From: Halosimplex amylolyticum
Lineage (GTDB): Archaea; Halobacteriota; Halobacteria; Halobacteriales; Haloarculaceae
NCBI RefSeq assembly: GCF_051414035.1
Contig: NZ_JBLKNW010000002.1
Location: forward strand, 496,001 to 560,000
Reading direction: 5' to 3'
Length of the DNA stretch: 64,000 nucleotides
Below, in pieces: positions 9,258-17,476 of this stretch. How positions within the stretch are numbered: the stretch's first letter is position 1; every line of letters starts with the position of its first letter. A program made the position numbers and the translations under genes. The notes under the pieces were generated by a model, which had not been told where the DNA came from, did no database searches, and saw only the letters and a program-made list of their open reading frames with translations.

Positions 9258-10684
9258 CGCCAGCCGTCTGCTGCCGCAACCGTCTGGAGTGACTCGCCGT
9301 CGGTGAACCCCTCGGGCCGACCGTCGAGCCGGTCGATCAGCGCCTCGCGCCAGGTCGCGAGTTCCTCCCGGTGGTCCGGGTCGGCTGCCAGGTTCTCGGT
9401 CTCGTTCGGGTCGTTCTCGAGGTCGAAGAGAAGTTCGCGGCCGGTCGTCGGGTGCCAGATGTACTTCGTCGTCTCGTCGACGAGGAACTGCGTCCCCGTG
9501 TCCGGGTCGTAGCAGGGGCCGTGTTCACCGTGATACCGCGAGCGCCAGTCGGCCCCGTCGTCGTCCCAGAGGGCGGTCAGCGACCGGCCCTCGACCGCGT
9601 CGGGGACCTCGACGTCGGCCACGTCGAGGATCGTCGGCAGGAGGTCCTCCAGGCCGACGGGGCGGTCGATCTGCCGGCCGGTCTCGTAGTCGCTCCCGGA
9701 CGGGAAGCGACACAGCATCGGCACGCGCGCCGAGCCCTCGTAGGCGAACGTCTTCCGCCAGACGTTGTGGTCGCCGAGGACGTCGCCGTGGTCGGAGGTG
9801 AAGACGACGAGGGTGTTTTCCGCCGCCCCGGTCCGGCCGAGTGCGCGAAACAGCCGGTTGAGCTGGTGATCGACGTGCGTGACGGAGCCGTAGTAGCCGA
9901 CGCGGGCGCGCCTGGCGGTCTCGGCGGGGAGGTCGGCGAGCCAGGCGTTCAGCGACGGGTACTCGGGGATCCGGTCGCCGTACACCTCCTCGGCCCAGTC
10001 GCCGACAGGGGGCGCGGGGATGTCCCGGTCGTCGTACGCGTCCCAGTACGGCTGGGGCGGGTCGTACGGCTGGTGGGGTCGCACGTAGGAGACGTAGTGG
10101 AAGAACGGCCGCGTCGGGTCGCGCTTCTCGAAGAACTCGATGGCCCGTTCGGTCGTCCAGTTGGTCGGGTGGGCCCGTTCGGGCAGATGCCACGGCCGGG
10201 CGTCCCAGGAGTTCCGGCCGACGCCGTGACCGATCTCGTCGGCACCGTCGTACTCGCTGTCGAGCCACTCCGAGTAGTCGTCGGCCTGTCCGGAGAGGCC
10301 GGCGTGGAGCGTCACGTCTTCGAACCCGAAGTGCCGGCGCGCCGGGATCGAGTGGGTCTTTCCGGTGAGCCGGGTCTGGTAGCCGGCGTCCCGGAGGAGT
10401 CCCGGCAGGGTGTAGTCGAACTCCCAGGGCCGGTCGTGGTAGGTCGTCGCGTCGACGCTGGCCGGGCGCTTGCCGGTCCAGAGGCAGCGCCGCGCGGGGA
10501 TCGAAGAGGGTGCCGGCGCGTAGGCCCGGGTGAACATCGCGCCGTCGCCGATCAGGGCGTCGAGGTTCGGCGTGTGGACGAGCGGGTCCCCGTGGCGGTC
10601 GGTGGGACAGGCGGGGTCGGCGCCGATCGAGTCGCCGCGGTGCTGGTCGGTGGTGATCAAGAGGACGTTCGGACGAGTCACCAT
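9254..10684 (-). CDS. Sulfatase, Ser-type
   Basis: A 476-residue sulfatase of the alkaline phosphatase superfamily. It starts MVTRPNVLLITTDQHRGD, giving the metal-binding Asp and the usual N-terminus. The activation motif is S-I-P-A-R at residues 61-65 (context PAPSSIPARR), so Ser, not Cys, would be oxidised to formylglycine. In bacteria such Ser-type enzymes are matured by anaerobic radical-SAM maturases; no such gene is in this window. FTSDHGDVLGDHN near residue 300 is the second metal motif. It has no signal peptide, so it should act in the cytoplasm. Substrate is unknown. Confidence 0.92.
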   Translation of the reverse strand: MVTRPNVLLITTDQHRGDSIGADPACPTDRHGDPLVHTPNLDALIGDGAMFTRAYAPAPSSIPARRCLWTGKRPASVDATTYHDRPWEFDYTLPGLLRDAGYQTRLTGKTHSIPARRHFGFEDVTLHAGLSGQADDYSEWLDSEYDGADEIGHGVGRNSWDARPWHLPERAHPTNWTTERAIEFFEKRDPTRPFFHYVSYVRPHQPYDPPQPYWDAYDDRDIPAPPVGDWAEEVYGDRIPEYPSLNAWLADLPAETARRARVGYYGSVTHVDHQLNRLFRALGRTGAAENTLVVFTSDHGDVLGDHNVWRKTFAYEGSARVPMLCRFPSGSDYETGRQIDRPVGLEDLLPTILDVADVEVPDAVEGRSLTALWDDDGADWRSRYHGEHGPCYDPDTGTQFLVDETTKYIWHPTTGRELLFDLENDPNETENLAADPDHREELATWREALIDRLDGRPEGFTDGESLQTVAAADGWR

Positions 10685-10825
10685 ACCGGCTACGCGGGGG
10701 CGATCACCATATTCCTGGCGGCCGTTCTCACCCGCCGCGTTCCTCGCCCCTCGTTTCTAACGGCGGGCTGTCTCGGGCCGCGTCCGGGCGGTGGATTTAG
10801 GGGCTCGGTCCCGAAGGAGAGACAC

Positions 10826-12424
10826 ATGAGCCACCAGTTACTCGTGGACGACGCGCGCGTCGTCGACGGCACGGGCGCGCCCTGGTTCCGGGGTGCCGTC
10901 GCGGTCGACGACGGGACGATCACCGCGATCCGCCGCGATTCTGCCCACGGCCTGAGCGCCGAGACGCGGATCGACGCCGACGGGAGCGTCGTGGCCCCGG
11001 GATTCATCGACGCGCACTCCCACTCCGACCTCCGCCTGTTCGCCGACCCGTCGCTCGCGCCGAAGACGCGCCAGGGGATCACGACGGAGATCGTCGGACA
11101 GGACGGGTTCTCGATGGCGCCGCTGTACCGCGAGGATGGGATCGACCAGTGGCGTGACCACCTCGGCGGACTCGCCGGCCGCCTCGACCGCGAGTGGTCC
11201 TGGCGCTCGCTCGCGACGTACCTCGACGAGATCGACGCGGCGGCGGTCGCTCCGAACGTCGCGACGCTCGTCGGCCACGGGACGGTCCGGTACGAGGTGC
11301 TCGGCATGGACGACGTCGAGCCGACGGAGGACGAACTCGCGGCGATGGCCGCGCTCGTCGCCGAGGGCCTGGAGGACGGCGCCGTCGGGTTCTCGTCCGG
11401 GCTCGTCTACGCGCCGCAGGTCTACTCGGACACCGCGGAGGTCTCGCGGCTCGCGGCCGAACTCGAACCGTACGGTCGGCCGTTCGTCGCCCACATCCGG
11501 AGCGAGGGCCGCTGGATCTGGGACGCGCTCGACGAGTTCGTGGACGTCGGCGCCGAACACGAGATCCCGCTGCACATCTCGCACTTCAAGCTGACAGGCG
11601 CGGCCCAGCAGGGCAAGACCGACCGGCTGCTGGCTCACGTCGAGACCGCCCGCGAGCGCGGCGTCGACCTCACGGCCGACCAGTACCCCTACGCCGCGGG
11701 GAGCAGCATGCTGACGTCGCTGTTGCCCCCGTGGGCCCAGTCACAGGACGCCGAGGAGCTTCGCGAGACGCTCGCCGACCCCGAACAGCGGGAGGCGATC
11801 CGGCGGGACATCGAGGAGTGGCGGGTCGACGGGTGGGAGAACGTCCCGGGGAAGACCGGCTGGGACCGGATCGAAGTGACGAGCCTGACGTCGGACGCGT
11901 TCGGACCACACGAGGGACAGGACGTCGCCGCGATCGCGAGCGAGCGCGGCTGCGAACCCATCGACGTGCTCTGTGACGTCCTGTTGGCCGAGGACCTCGA
12001 CGCGTCGATGATCGCTCACGGGCTGATCGAGTCGGACGTCCGCGCGATCATGGGGAGCAGCCGCGTCGCCGTCGGGACGGACGGCCTGTTCGGTTCGCGA
12101 CCGCATCCGCGCGTGTACGGCTCGTTCCCGCGCGTCCTCGGCCGCTACGTGCGCGAGGAGAACGTCCTCTCGCTGGAGGAGGCCGTCCGGAAGATGACCT
12201 CGCTGCCCGCCCGGGCGATGGGACTGGACGCGAAGGGCGTCATCAGACCCGGACTCGACGCCGACCTCGTCGTCTTCGATCCCGCTGTCGTCGCCGACCG
12301 GGCGACGTTCGAGGAGCCGGACCGCTATCCGACCGGGATCGAACACGTGATCGTCGACGGGACGCCGATCGTCCGCGACGGAGCGGACACCGGCGCTCGC
12401 CCCGGCGGATCGATCCGGGCCTGA
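10826..12424 (+). CDS. N-acyl-D-amino-acid deacylase family amidohydrolase
   Basis: Metal-dependent amidohydrolase of the D-aminoacylase type, which hydrolyses an N-acyl bond. It is 532 residues. The metal motif H-S-H-S-D is at residues 64-68 in GFIDAHSHSDLRLF, later ligands are in HIRSEG and HISHFK, and the C-terminal KGVIRPGLDADLVVFDP strand closes the composite domain. Start at 10826 follows AAGGAG by six bases. A longer open frame reaches back to 9371, but it only runs antisense to the sulfatase. In this setting it could remove acyl or peptidyl groups from amino sugars or D-amino acids, which is inference. Confidence 0.9.
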   Translation: MSHQLLVDDARVVDGTGAPWFRGAVAVDDGTITAIRRDSAHGLSAETRIDADGSVVAPGFIDAHSHSDLRLFADPSLAPKTRQGITTEIVGQDGFSMAPLYREDGIDQWRDHLGGLAGRLDREWSWRSLATYLDEIDAAAVAPNVATLVGHGTVRYEVLGMDDVEPTEDELAAMAALVAEGLEDGAVGFSSGLVYAPQVYSDTAEVSRLAAELEPYGRPFVAHIRSEGRWIWDALDEFVDVGAEHEIPLHISHFKLTGAAQQGKTDRLLAHVETARERGVDLTADQYPYAAGSSMLTSLLPPWAQSQDAEELRETLADPEQREAIRRDIEEWRVDGWENVPGKTGWDRIEVTSLTSDAFGPHEGQDVAAIASERGCEPIDVLCDVLLAEDLDASMIAHGLIESDVRAIMGSSRVAVGTDGLFGSRPHPRVYGSFPRVLGRYVREENVLSLEEAVRKMTSLPARAMGLDAKGVIRPGLDADLVVFDPAVVADRATFEEPDRYPTGIEHVIVDGTPIVRDGADTGARPGGSIRA

Positions 12425-12562
12425 GCGACGGTTCGTCCCACGAGCGAACGCCCAGTTGGAACCCAGTTCCCGGCCACGGACGGCGTTCGCGCGGGCGAAC
12501 GGCGGCGGCCGATCGAGCCGACCGAAAGAACGTTGTACCGCCGCGAGCACTACTGAGTCACG

Positions 12563-13297
12563 ATGCGAACCGTTCGATTTAGCGACTCGACAGGGTACAC
12601 GCGCACCGGCGAGTGGACGGCCGACGGGATACTGGCGAACGGGAAGACCTACGATCCCGACGACGTGACCGTCCGCCCGCCGGCGGAGCCGACGAAGATC
12701 ATCTGTCAGGCCGGCGGCTACATGGACCACCGAGCGGAGGAAGGGTTCGACGACCGTCCGGACCGCCCGGAGCTGTTCATGAAGGCGCCGAACTGCGTCG
12801 TCTCGCACGGCGATGCGATCGAGCTCCCGCCGGGACGCGACGACGTCGAGTTCGAGGCGGAGTTCGGGATCGTCGTCGGCGAGCAGTGCCGGGAGGTCGC
12901 CGAGGACGACGCGATGGACGTCGTCGCGGGCTTTACCTGCGTCAACGACGTTTCGAACCGCGACGACCAGCGGGACGAACGCAACTGGGTCCGCGGGAAG
13001 GCCTTCGACTCGTCGCTCCCGATGGGCCCGGTCGTCGCGTCGCCGGACGAGGTGCCCGCGGACGCGACGCTCTCGCTGCGCCTGAACGGCGAGACGAAAC
13101 AGGAGACGACGCGCGACCACATGATCTTCTCCGTCCCCGAACTCGTCGCGGAGGTCACGGAGCTGATCACGCTCGAACCCGGCGACGTCATCGCGACCGG
13201 GACGCCGTTCGGACCCGACGATCTCAGTCCGGGCGACACGGTCGAGGTCGAGTTCGACGGCGTGGGCGTCCTCGAGAACACGGTGACCGAGCGATGA
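12563..13297 (+). CDS. Fumarylacetoacetate hydrolase (FAH)-family protein
   Basis: A 244-residue FAH-fold enzyme, a family that includes acylpyruvases, 2-keto-3-deoxy-sugar-acid hydrolases and oxaloacetate decarboxylases. The metal-binding E-x-E is in VEFEAEFGIVVG (about residues 95-106). G-K-A-F-D-S-S-L-P-M-G-P and G-T-P-F-G-P are conserved family signatures. Its TGA overlaps the ATG of the PLP gene in an ATGA junction, implying coupled translation and a shared pathway. A diketo-deoxy-sugar acid is the likely substrate class; the exact one cannot be read. Confidence 0.88.
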   Translation: MRTVRFSDSTGYTRTGEWTADGILANGKTYDPDDVTVRPPAEPTKIICQAGGYMDHRAEEGFDDRPDRPELFMKAPNCVVSHGDAIELPPGRDDVEFEAEFGIVVGEQCREVAEDDAMDVVAGFTCVNDVSNRDDQRDERNWVRGKAFDSSLPMGPVVASPDEVPADATLSLRLNGETKQETTRDHMIFSVPELVAEVTELITLEPGDVIATGTPFGPDDLSPGDTVEVEFDGVGVLENTVTER

Positions 13298-14514
13298 CGC
13301 TGGACGGCGACACCATCTACGACGACCTCGGCGTGGCTCCGGTGGTGAACGCGACCGGCACGAAGACCCGCATCGGCGGGACGCTCATGCGGGAGGAGGC
13401 CCGCGAGGCGATGGACCGCGCGGCGGAGGCGTTCGTCCGCATCTCCGACCTGCAGGCCGCGGCCTCGGAGCGGATCGCGGAGGTGACCGGCGCCGAGGCG
13501 GGGTACGTCACAAACGGTGCGAACTCCGCGCTCACCCTTGCCGCGGCGGCGTGTATCGCCGGGGACGACCTCGGGACGATGGCGCGGCTGCCAGACACGG
13601 AGGGGATCCCGAGCGAGATCGTCATGCCGCGGACCCATCGCAACGGGTACGACCACGCGTTGCGCGGCGCCGGCGCCGAGATCGTCGACGTCGGCGGGAA
13701 CGACTACCACCTCGGGACCGGGGCCGAGAACACCGAGCTCTGGGAGATCGCGGACGCGATCGGCGAGGAGACCGTCGCGGTGGCGTACCTGGAGAAACCG
13801 TACACGCGACCGCCGCTCCCCGAGGTAGTCGCGATCGCCCACGAACACGACGTCCCGGTGATCGTCGACGCCGCGGCGGAACTCCCGCCCGCGGCGAACC
13901 TCTCGAAGTACACCGAGCAGGGCGCGGATCTGGTGGCCTTCAGCGGCGGCAAGGCGATCCGCGGCCCGCAGTCGTCTGGCATCCTCGCCGGCCGAGCGGA
14001 CCTGATCAAGTCCGCCGCCCGGCAGCACCTCGACATGCACGCCGCCGAGCCCGCCTACGAGCCGCCGGAGGACCTCGTCGGGATCGAGGAGTTGCCCGGC
14101 GTCCCGCGTCAGGGCCTCGGACGGTCGATGAAGGTCGGCAAGGAAGAACTCGCGGGCCTGCTCGCGGCGCTCGACGCGTTCGTCGAAGCGGACGACGGGG
14201 CCGTGCTGGCCGAGTGGCACGAGCGCGCCGAGCGGGTCGCAGACGGCCTGCGGGCCGTCGACGGGCTCTCGGTCGAACTCGCCAACGCCGGGAAGACCGA
14301 CTCGGTCTCGACGGTCGTCGGGACTGTCGACGAGGAGCGATCGGCGGTCGACGCTGCCGGTCTCGTCGCCGCCCTCCGCCGCGAGAACCCGCGCGTGTTC
14401 GTCGGCGGAGACGACCTCCACGACTCGCAGTTCACGGTCAATCCGCGGTGTCTCGGCGACGACGAGGTCGACTACGTCGTCGAGCGGATCGCCGCTCACG
14501 TCGACCCCGAGTAG
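13294..14514 (+). CDS. SelA/DgaE-like PLP-dependent enzyme
   Basis: A 406-residue fold-type I PLP enzyme of the SelA-like group, whose characterised catabolic member DgaE is D-glucosaminate-6-phosphate ammonia lyase. Lys220 in FSGGKAIRGPQSSG should bind PLP, and Asp192 in VIVDAAAELPP should contact the pyridine nitrogen. The N-terminus VVNATGTKTRIGG is characteristic of the group. It is translationally coupled to the FAH gene and lies near the deacylase gene. A lyase that removes ammonia from an amino-sugar acid would fit this locus. Selenocysteine synthesis is unlikely, as no sec genes are near. Confidence 0.85.
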   Translation: MTLDGDTIYDDLGVAPVVNATGTKTRIGGTLMREEAREAMDRAAEAFVRISDLQAAASERIAEVTGAEAGYVTNGANSALTLAAAACIAGDDLGTMARLPDTEGIPSEIVMPRTHRNGYDHALRGAGAEIVDVGGNDYHLGTGAENTELWEIADAIGEETVAVAYLEKPYTRPPLPEVVAIAHEHDVPVIVDAAAELPPAANLSKYTEQGADLVAFSGGKAIRGPQSSGILAGRADLIKSAARQHLDMHAAEPAYEPPEDLVGIEELPGVPRQGLGRSMKVGKEELAGLLAALDAFVEADDGAVLAEWHERAERVADGLRAVDGLSVELANAGKTDSVSTVVGTVDEERSAVDAAGLVAALRRENPRVFVGGDDLHDSQFTVNPRCLGDDEVDYVVERIAAHVDPE

Positions 14515-14715
14515 GGGTGCCCCTGGATTCGCACCCCTCACCGTCCGCTCGCCTGCGTGTTCCTGCCCGAACCGTCCCGGTCGCTCCGCCCGAGTCCGCC
14601 CGGTCGTGAGTGCGTCTGACGGGGAGAAGGGCCCGCTACTCACCAAATCGCACCCGTCGCGGTGGCGGCGATCGCTCTGTGACGATCACACGCCCAGGGC
14701 GTCCGCAGGGGCTCC

Positions 14716-15660
14716 TCACGCAGTCGGTTCGGTCAGCGCGGCCACGTCGTCGAGCGATTCGACGAGGCGTTCGACCCGGTCGCGGTCCGCAGCGGAGAGC
14801 TCGACGAGCGGGGCGCGGACCGGCCCGCCGTACAGCCCCTGGTAGTCGAGGCCGTGTTTCACCACGGGGACGTTCTTCGCGGCGCCGAAGGCCGGACCGC
14901 CGCCGTCGGCTTCTTCACGGACGTCTTCGAGCGGGCGGAGTGCGTCGCGGATCTCCCTGGCGCGTCCCCAGTCGCCGGCGGTGAGCGCGTCGTCCAGCGC
15001 CAGGACGGGCCGGGGGATGAAGTTCCCGATGCCGGTCGTGAACCCGTCGGCGCCCTCGATGGCGTACGACAGCGCGTAGCGCTCGGCGACGCCGTTGAGC
15101 CACTCGACGTCTCCCGAGACTGTCTCGACGAGCCGAGAGAACTGCTTGACGTCGTTGACGGCGTACTTCACGGCGACCACGTTCTCGATCCGCGAGAGTT
15201 CGTCGATGACGGTCTCGCTGAGCAGCGGCCCGCGCTTGTAGATCACGACGCCCATGTCGGTCGCGTCGGCGAGCGTCCGGTAGTAGTCGATCAGCCCCTC
15301 CTCGTGAACGTACGTGTGGCGAGGGTACATGATCATCACCGCGTCGGCGCCGGCCGACTCGTAGGCCTCCAGGAGGTCCAGCGCGTTCTTCGTGCTCCCG
15401 CCGGCGCCGCCCACGACGGAGGCGTCCGCCGGGAGGGCCTCGGTCGTCGTTCGGACGACGGCCTTTCGCTCGGACTGCGACAGCGAGTAGTACTCGCCGG
15501 TGTTTCCACACGGGATGAAGGCGCGCGCGCCCTCGTCGTACAGGGCCCGGACGTTCTCGGCGAGACGCTCCGTCAGCACCCGGTCTCCGTCCTCGCTGAA
15601 CGGCGTCGCATTCGTGAACGAGACGCTCCGAAGGCTCTCGCGCAACTCGTCGTATGACAT
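14716..15660 (-). CDS. DHDPS/NAL-family aldolase or dehydratase, KdgD-like
   Basis: A 314-residue TIM-barrel Schiff-base enzyme. Lys165 (VAVKYAV) is the expected imine-forming residue and Tyr141 (VVIYKRG) the catalytic tyrosine. C-G-N-T-G-E-Y-Y-S-L at 51-60 resembles 5-dehydro-4-deoxyglucarate dehydratase more than DapA. That enzyme makes 2-oxoglutarate semialdehyde from a uronate-derived acid; keto-deoxy-sugar-acid aldolase is the alternative. ATG 15660 is preferred over a start ten codons upstream, because the TATA box ends 31 bases before it. It is convergent with the PLP gene. Confidence 0.85.
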   Translation of the reverse strand: MSYDELRESLRSVSFTNATPFSEDGDRVLTERLAENVRALYDEGARAFIPCGNTGEYYSLSQSERKAVVRTTTEALPADASVVGGAGGSTKNALDLLEAYESAGADAVMIMYPRHTYVHEEGLIDYYRTLADATDMGVVIYKRGPLLSETVIDELSRIENVVAVKYAVNDVKQFSRLVETVSGDVEWLNGVAERYALSYAIEGADGFTTGIGNFIPRPVLALDDALTAGDWGRAREIRDALRPLEDVREEADGGGPAFGAAKNVPVVKHGLDYQGLYGGPVRAPLVELSAADRDRVERLVESLDDVAALTEPTA

Positions 15661-15690
15661 GGCTATACTCCAGACCGAGTCAGTCAACAA

Positions 15691-15699
15691 CCATTATAG
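15691..15699 (-). promoter_or_regulatory. TATA box of the KdgD-like gene
   Basis: On the minus strand this reads CTATAATGG, ending 31 bases before the ATG at 15660. The same GGAACTATAAT string also precedes the transporter binding-protein gene (minus strand, about 30310-30320). Confidence 0.55.
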
Positions 15700-15996
15700 T
15701 TCCGGTCAGTGGGCCCGGCGACGCCATTCCCGGCGGACTGTCACGCGTGACGGCTGGCGACGCTCCGGACTCGACGCGCGTGGGATCTGGACCATCTCAT
15801 TCGGGCCAGTCGGTCGACGAGTGCGACCGGCCCGGCGGCTGCGATCCGGTGGCCCTTCTGGTCCTGCGGTGGTCGTCGCCGACACGCGACGGGGTGGACC
15901 GTACCTGTTCTCTCGGGCTCCGCCGCGTTCGTGCGACGTGCGACGCGGGCGGTTCCCTGGCGCCGGCCCTGTCCTGCCTCCAGTATCTCCCCACGA

Positions 15997-16016
15997 GATT
16001 TTACATTATCAAACAA
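15997..16016. promoter_or_regulatory. Candidate operator dyad, weaker copy
   Basis: GATTTTACATTATCAAACAA is an imperfect match to the dyad CGTTTT-N7-AAAACG found five more times in the window. It is the most diverged copy. Confidence 0.35.
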
Positions 16017-16173
16017 TTCCACGAACGCCGCCACCGTCGGGCGCCTCACTGGGCGTGCGCCGCGTCTCAAATTACAATTGTATGGGTGGAATCTGCCAAC
16101 TGTCCCATTCCAGCGCTTTCCCGGCGTAACGTGGGGAAGCGGCCGTTTCGGCGCGATCTCGTCGCGACAAAAT

Positions 16174-16193
16174 CGTTTTGTTATTCCAAATGA
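16174..16193. promoter_or_regulatory. Candidate operator dyad
   Basis: CGTTTTGTTATTCCAAATGA has the left arm CGTTTT intact and a right arm CAAATG with changes. It starts 94 bases before the next copy at 16268. Confidence 0.45.
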
Positions 16194-16267
16194 TGGCGAT
16201 TCAGATCGCGCCGCTCGGGCGCGGATAGCCGATTTCGGCCGCGGTCGCCGCAGAGGAGGGGGAGTTC

Positions 16268-16287
16268 CGTTTTGTGCTTCCAAACGA
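16268..16287. promoter_or_regulatory. Candidate operator dyad
   Basis: CGTTTTGTGCTTCCAAACGA has arms CGTTTT and CAAACG around seven bases. It is about 200 bases upstream of the luciferase-like gene, on the upstream side of that gene's likely promoter. Confidence 0.5.
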
Positions 16288-16489
16288 TTTCGGGGGTACG
16301 GAGGTCCACCGGCGGTCGCGATGGGTCGGTCCGCTGGCCTGCGGTGGCCGTGGCGGTGGCGGCGTGCCCACTGTCGCGGGCCAGTCTGCCGGCGGCCGTT
16401 CCCGGTCCCACAAATTACATTATCATGGGGGTCTTCCTCGCGAACACAATGCAGCCTTGCTCGACGGGACAGTCAGAGGTGCGTTCACC

Positions 16490-17476
16490 GTGAACTTCGG
16501 GGTCTTTCTGAATCAGTACTACACGCCCGAGGGCGAGTTCGACCGCTCGGATCTCTTCGAACAGGCCGCACTGCTGGAGCGGCTGGGCTTCGACGGCGTC
16601 GCACTCGGTGAGCGCCACGTCCACGAAGAAGGGTTCGTCGAGCCGATGACCACGCTGGCCGCCCTCGCCGCCAGGACCGAGTCGCTCGACCTCGCGACCA
16701 TGGCGACGCTGCCGATGCTCTACAACCCCCTCTCGCTGGCCGAGCAGGTCGCGTCGATCGACGACCTCGCGGACGGACGAATGCGGTTCGGGGCGGCGAT
16801 CGGCTACCGGGAGCGTGAGATCGAACCGTTCGGCATCTCCATGGACGAGCGGTCGAAGGCCTTCATCGAGTCCCTCCACGTCTTGAAGCGCCTCTGGACG
16901 GAAGACAGCGTGACACACGACGGCGACCACTGGTCGTTCGACGACGTGTTCGTCAGCCCGCGGCCGGTGGACGGCATCCCGGTCTGGATCGGCGGTCACG
17001 CCGACGTGGCGATCAAGCGCGCGGCCTACCGCGGGACCGGTTGGATCGCCAGCGCGTCGTCGACGACCGACGATCTCGAAGCGCAGATCGGCGTGTACGA
17101 GGACTCGCTCGAGGAGTTCGACGAGGACCGCGACGACCACGACGTGATCCTGATGCGGGACTGCTTCGTCGCCGATTCGGTCGACGACGCCCGCGAGGCC
17201 ATCGAACCGTACCTGCTGCAGCTGTACGAGTGGTACGCCCGCTGGGGGCAGACGTACATGGACGAACACGAGGTCGAGGTCGACTACGACGAACTCGCCG
17301 AGAAGTTCGTGCTCGGGTCGCCCGCGGACTGCGTCGAGCAACTGCGCGAGTACGAAGAGCTGGGTGTCGACCAGATCTACCTCCGGTTCCAGTTCCCCGG
17401 ACAGCCACAGGACGTGACCCTCGAAACGATGGAGCGGTTCGGCGAGGAAGTCCTGCCCGCCGTCGACGGCCGATGA
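16490..17476 (+). CDS. Luciferase-like (LLM) flavin- or F420-dependent oxidoreductase
   Basis: A 328-residue TIM-barrel protein of the bacterial-luciferase superfamily. Its N-terminus (MNFGVFLNQYY) and the segments LGFDGVALGERH and RMRFGAAIGYREREIEPFG are characteristic. The start is taken as GTG 16490, because GAGGTG, complementary to the 16S 3' end, lies eight bases upstream and the open frame further up is not protein-like. Cofactor could be FMN or F420, the latter common in haloarchaea. Its TGA overlaps the ATG of the next gene, so it belongs with a sugar oxidoreductase. Role in this pathway is not evident. Confidence 0.87.
   Translation: MNFGVFLNQYYTPEGEFDRSDLFEQAALLERLGFDGVALGERHVHEEGFVEPMTTLAALAARTESLDLATMATLPMLYNPLSLAEQVASIDDLADGRMRFGAAIGYREREIEPFGISMDERSKAFIESLHVLKRLWTEDSVTHDGDHWSFDDVFVSPRPVDGIPVWIGGHADVAIKRAAYRGTGWIASASSTTDDLEAQIGVYEDSLEEFDEDRDDHDVILMRDCFVADSVDDAREAIEPYLLQLYEWYARWGQTYMDEHEVEVDYDELAEKFVLGSPADCVEQLREYEELGVDQIYLRFQFPGQPQDVTLETMERFGEEVLPAVDGR

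Larger units (their letters stand above)
15661..16489. other. 829-bp gene-free regulatory stretch with three dyads
   Basis: No convincing coding frame lies between the divergent KdgD-like gene (start 15660) and the luciferase-like gene (start 16490). Several short frames exist but have unrelated, Arg-rich translations. The stretch holds a TATA box for the leftward gene, three copies of a 19-bp dyad, and two related AT-rich segments, AAATTACAATTGTATGGG (about 16069) and AAATTACATTATCATGGG (about 16412). The second probably contains the promoter of the rightward genes. Confidence 0.6.

Noticed and set aside
9371..10825. N-terminal extension of the deacylase frame by 485 codons
   Set aside because: It runs antisense to the Ser-type sulfatase, and family N-termini begin at the ATG at 10826, which has a good ribosome binding site.
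15741..16283. Several 180-codon frames in the 15.7-16.5 kb spacer
   Set aside because: They overlap on both strands, have basic compositions unlike the true genes, and span the promoter and dyad elements.
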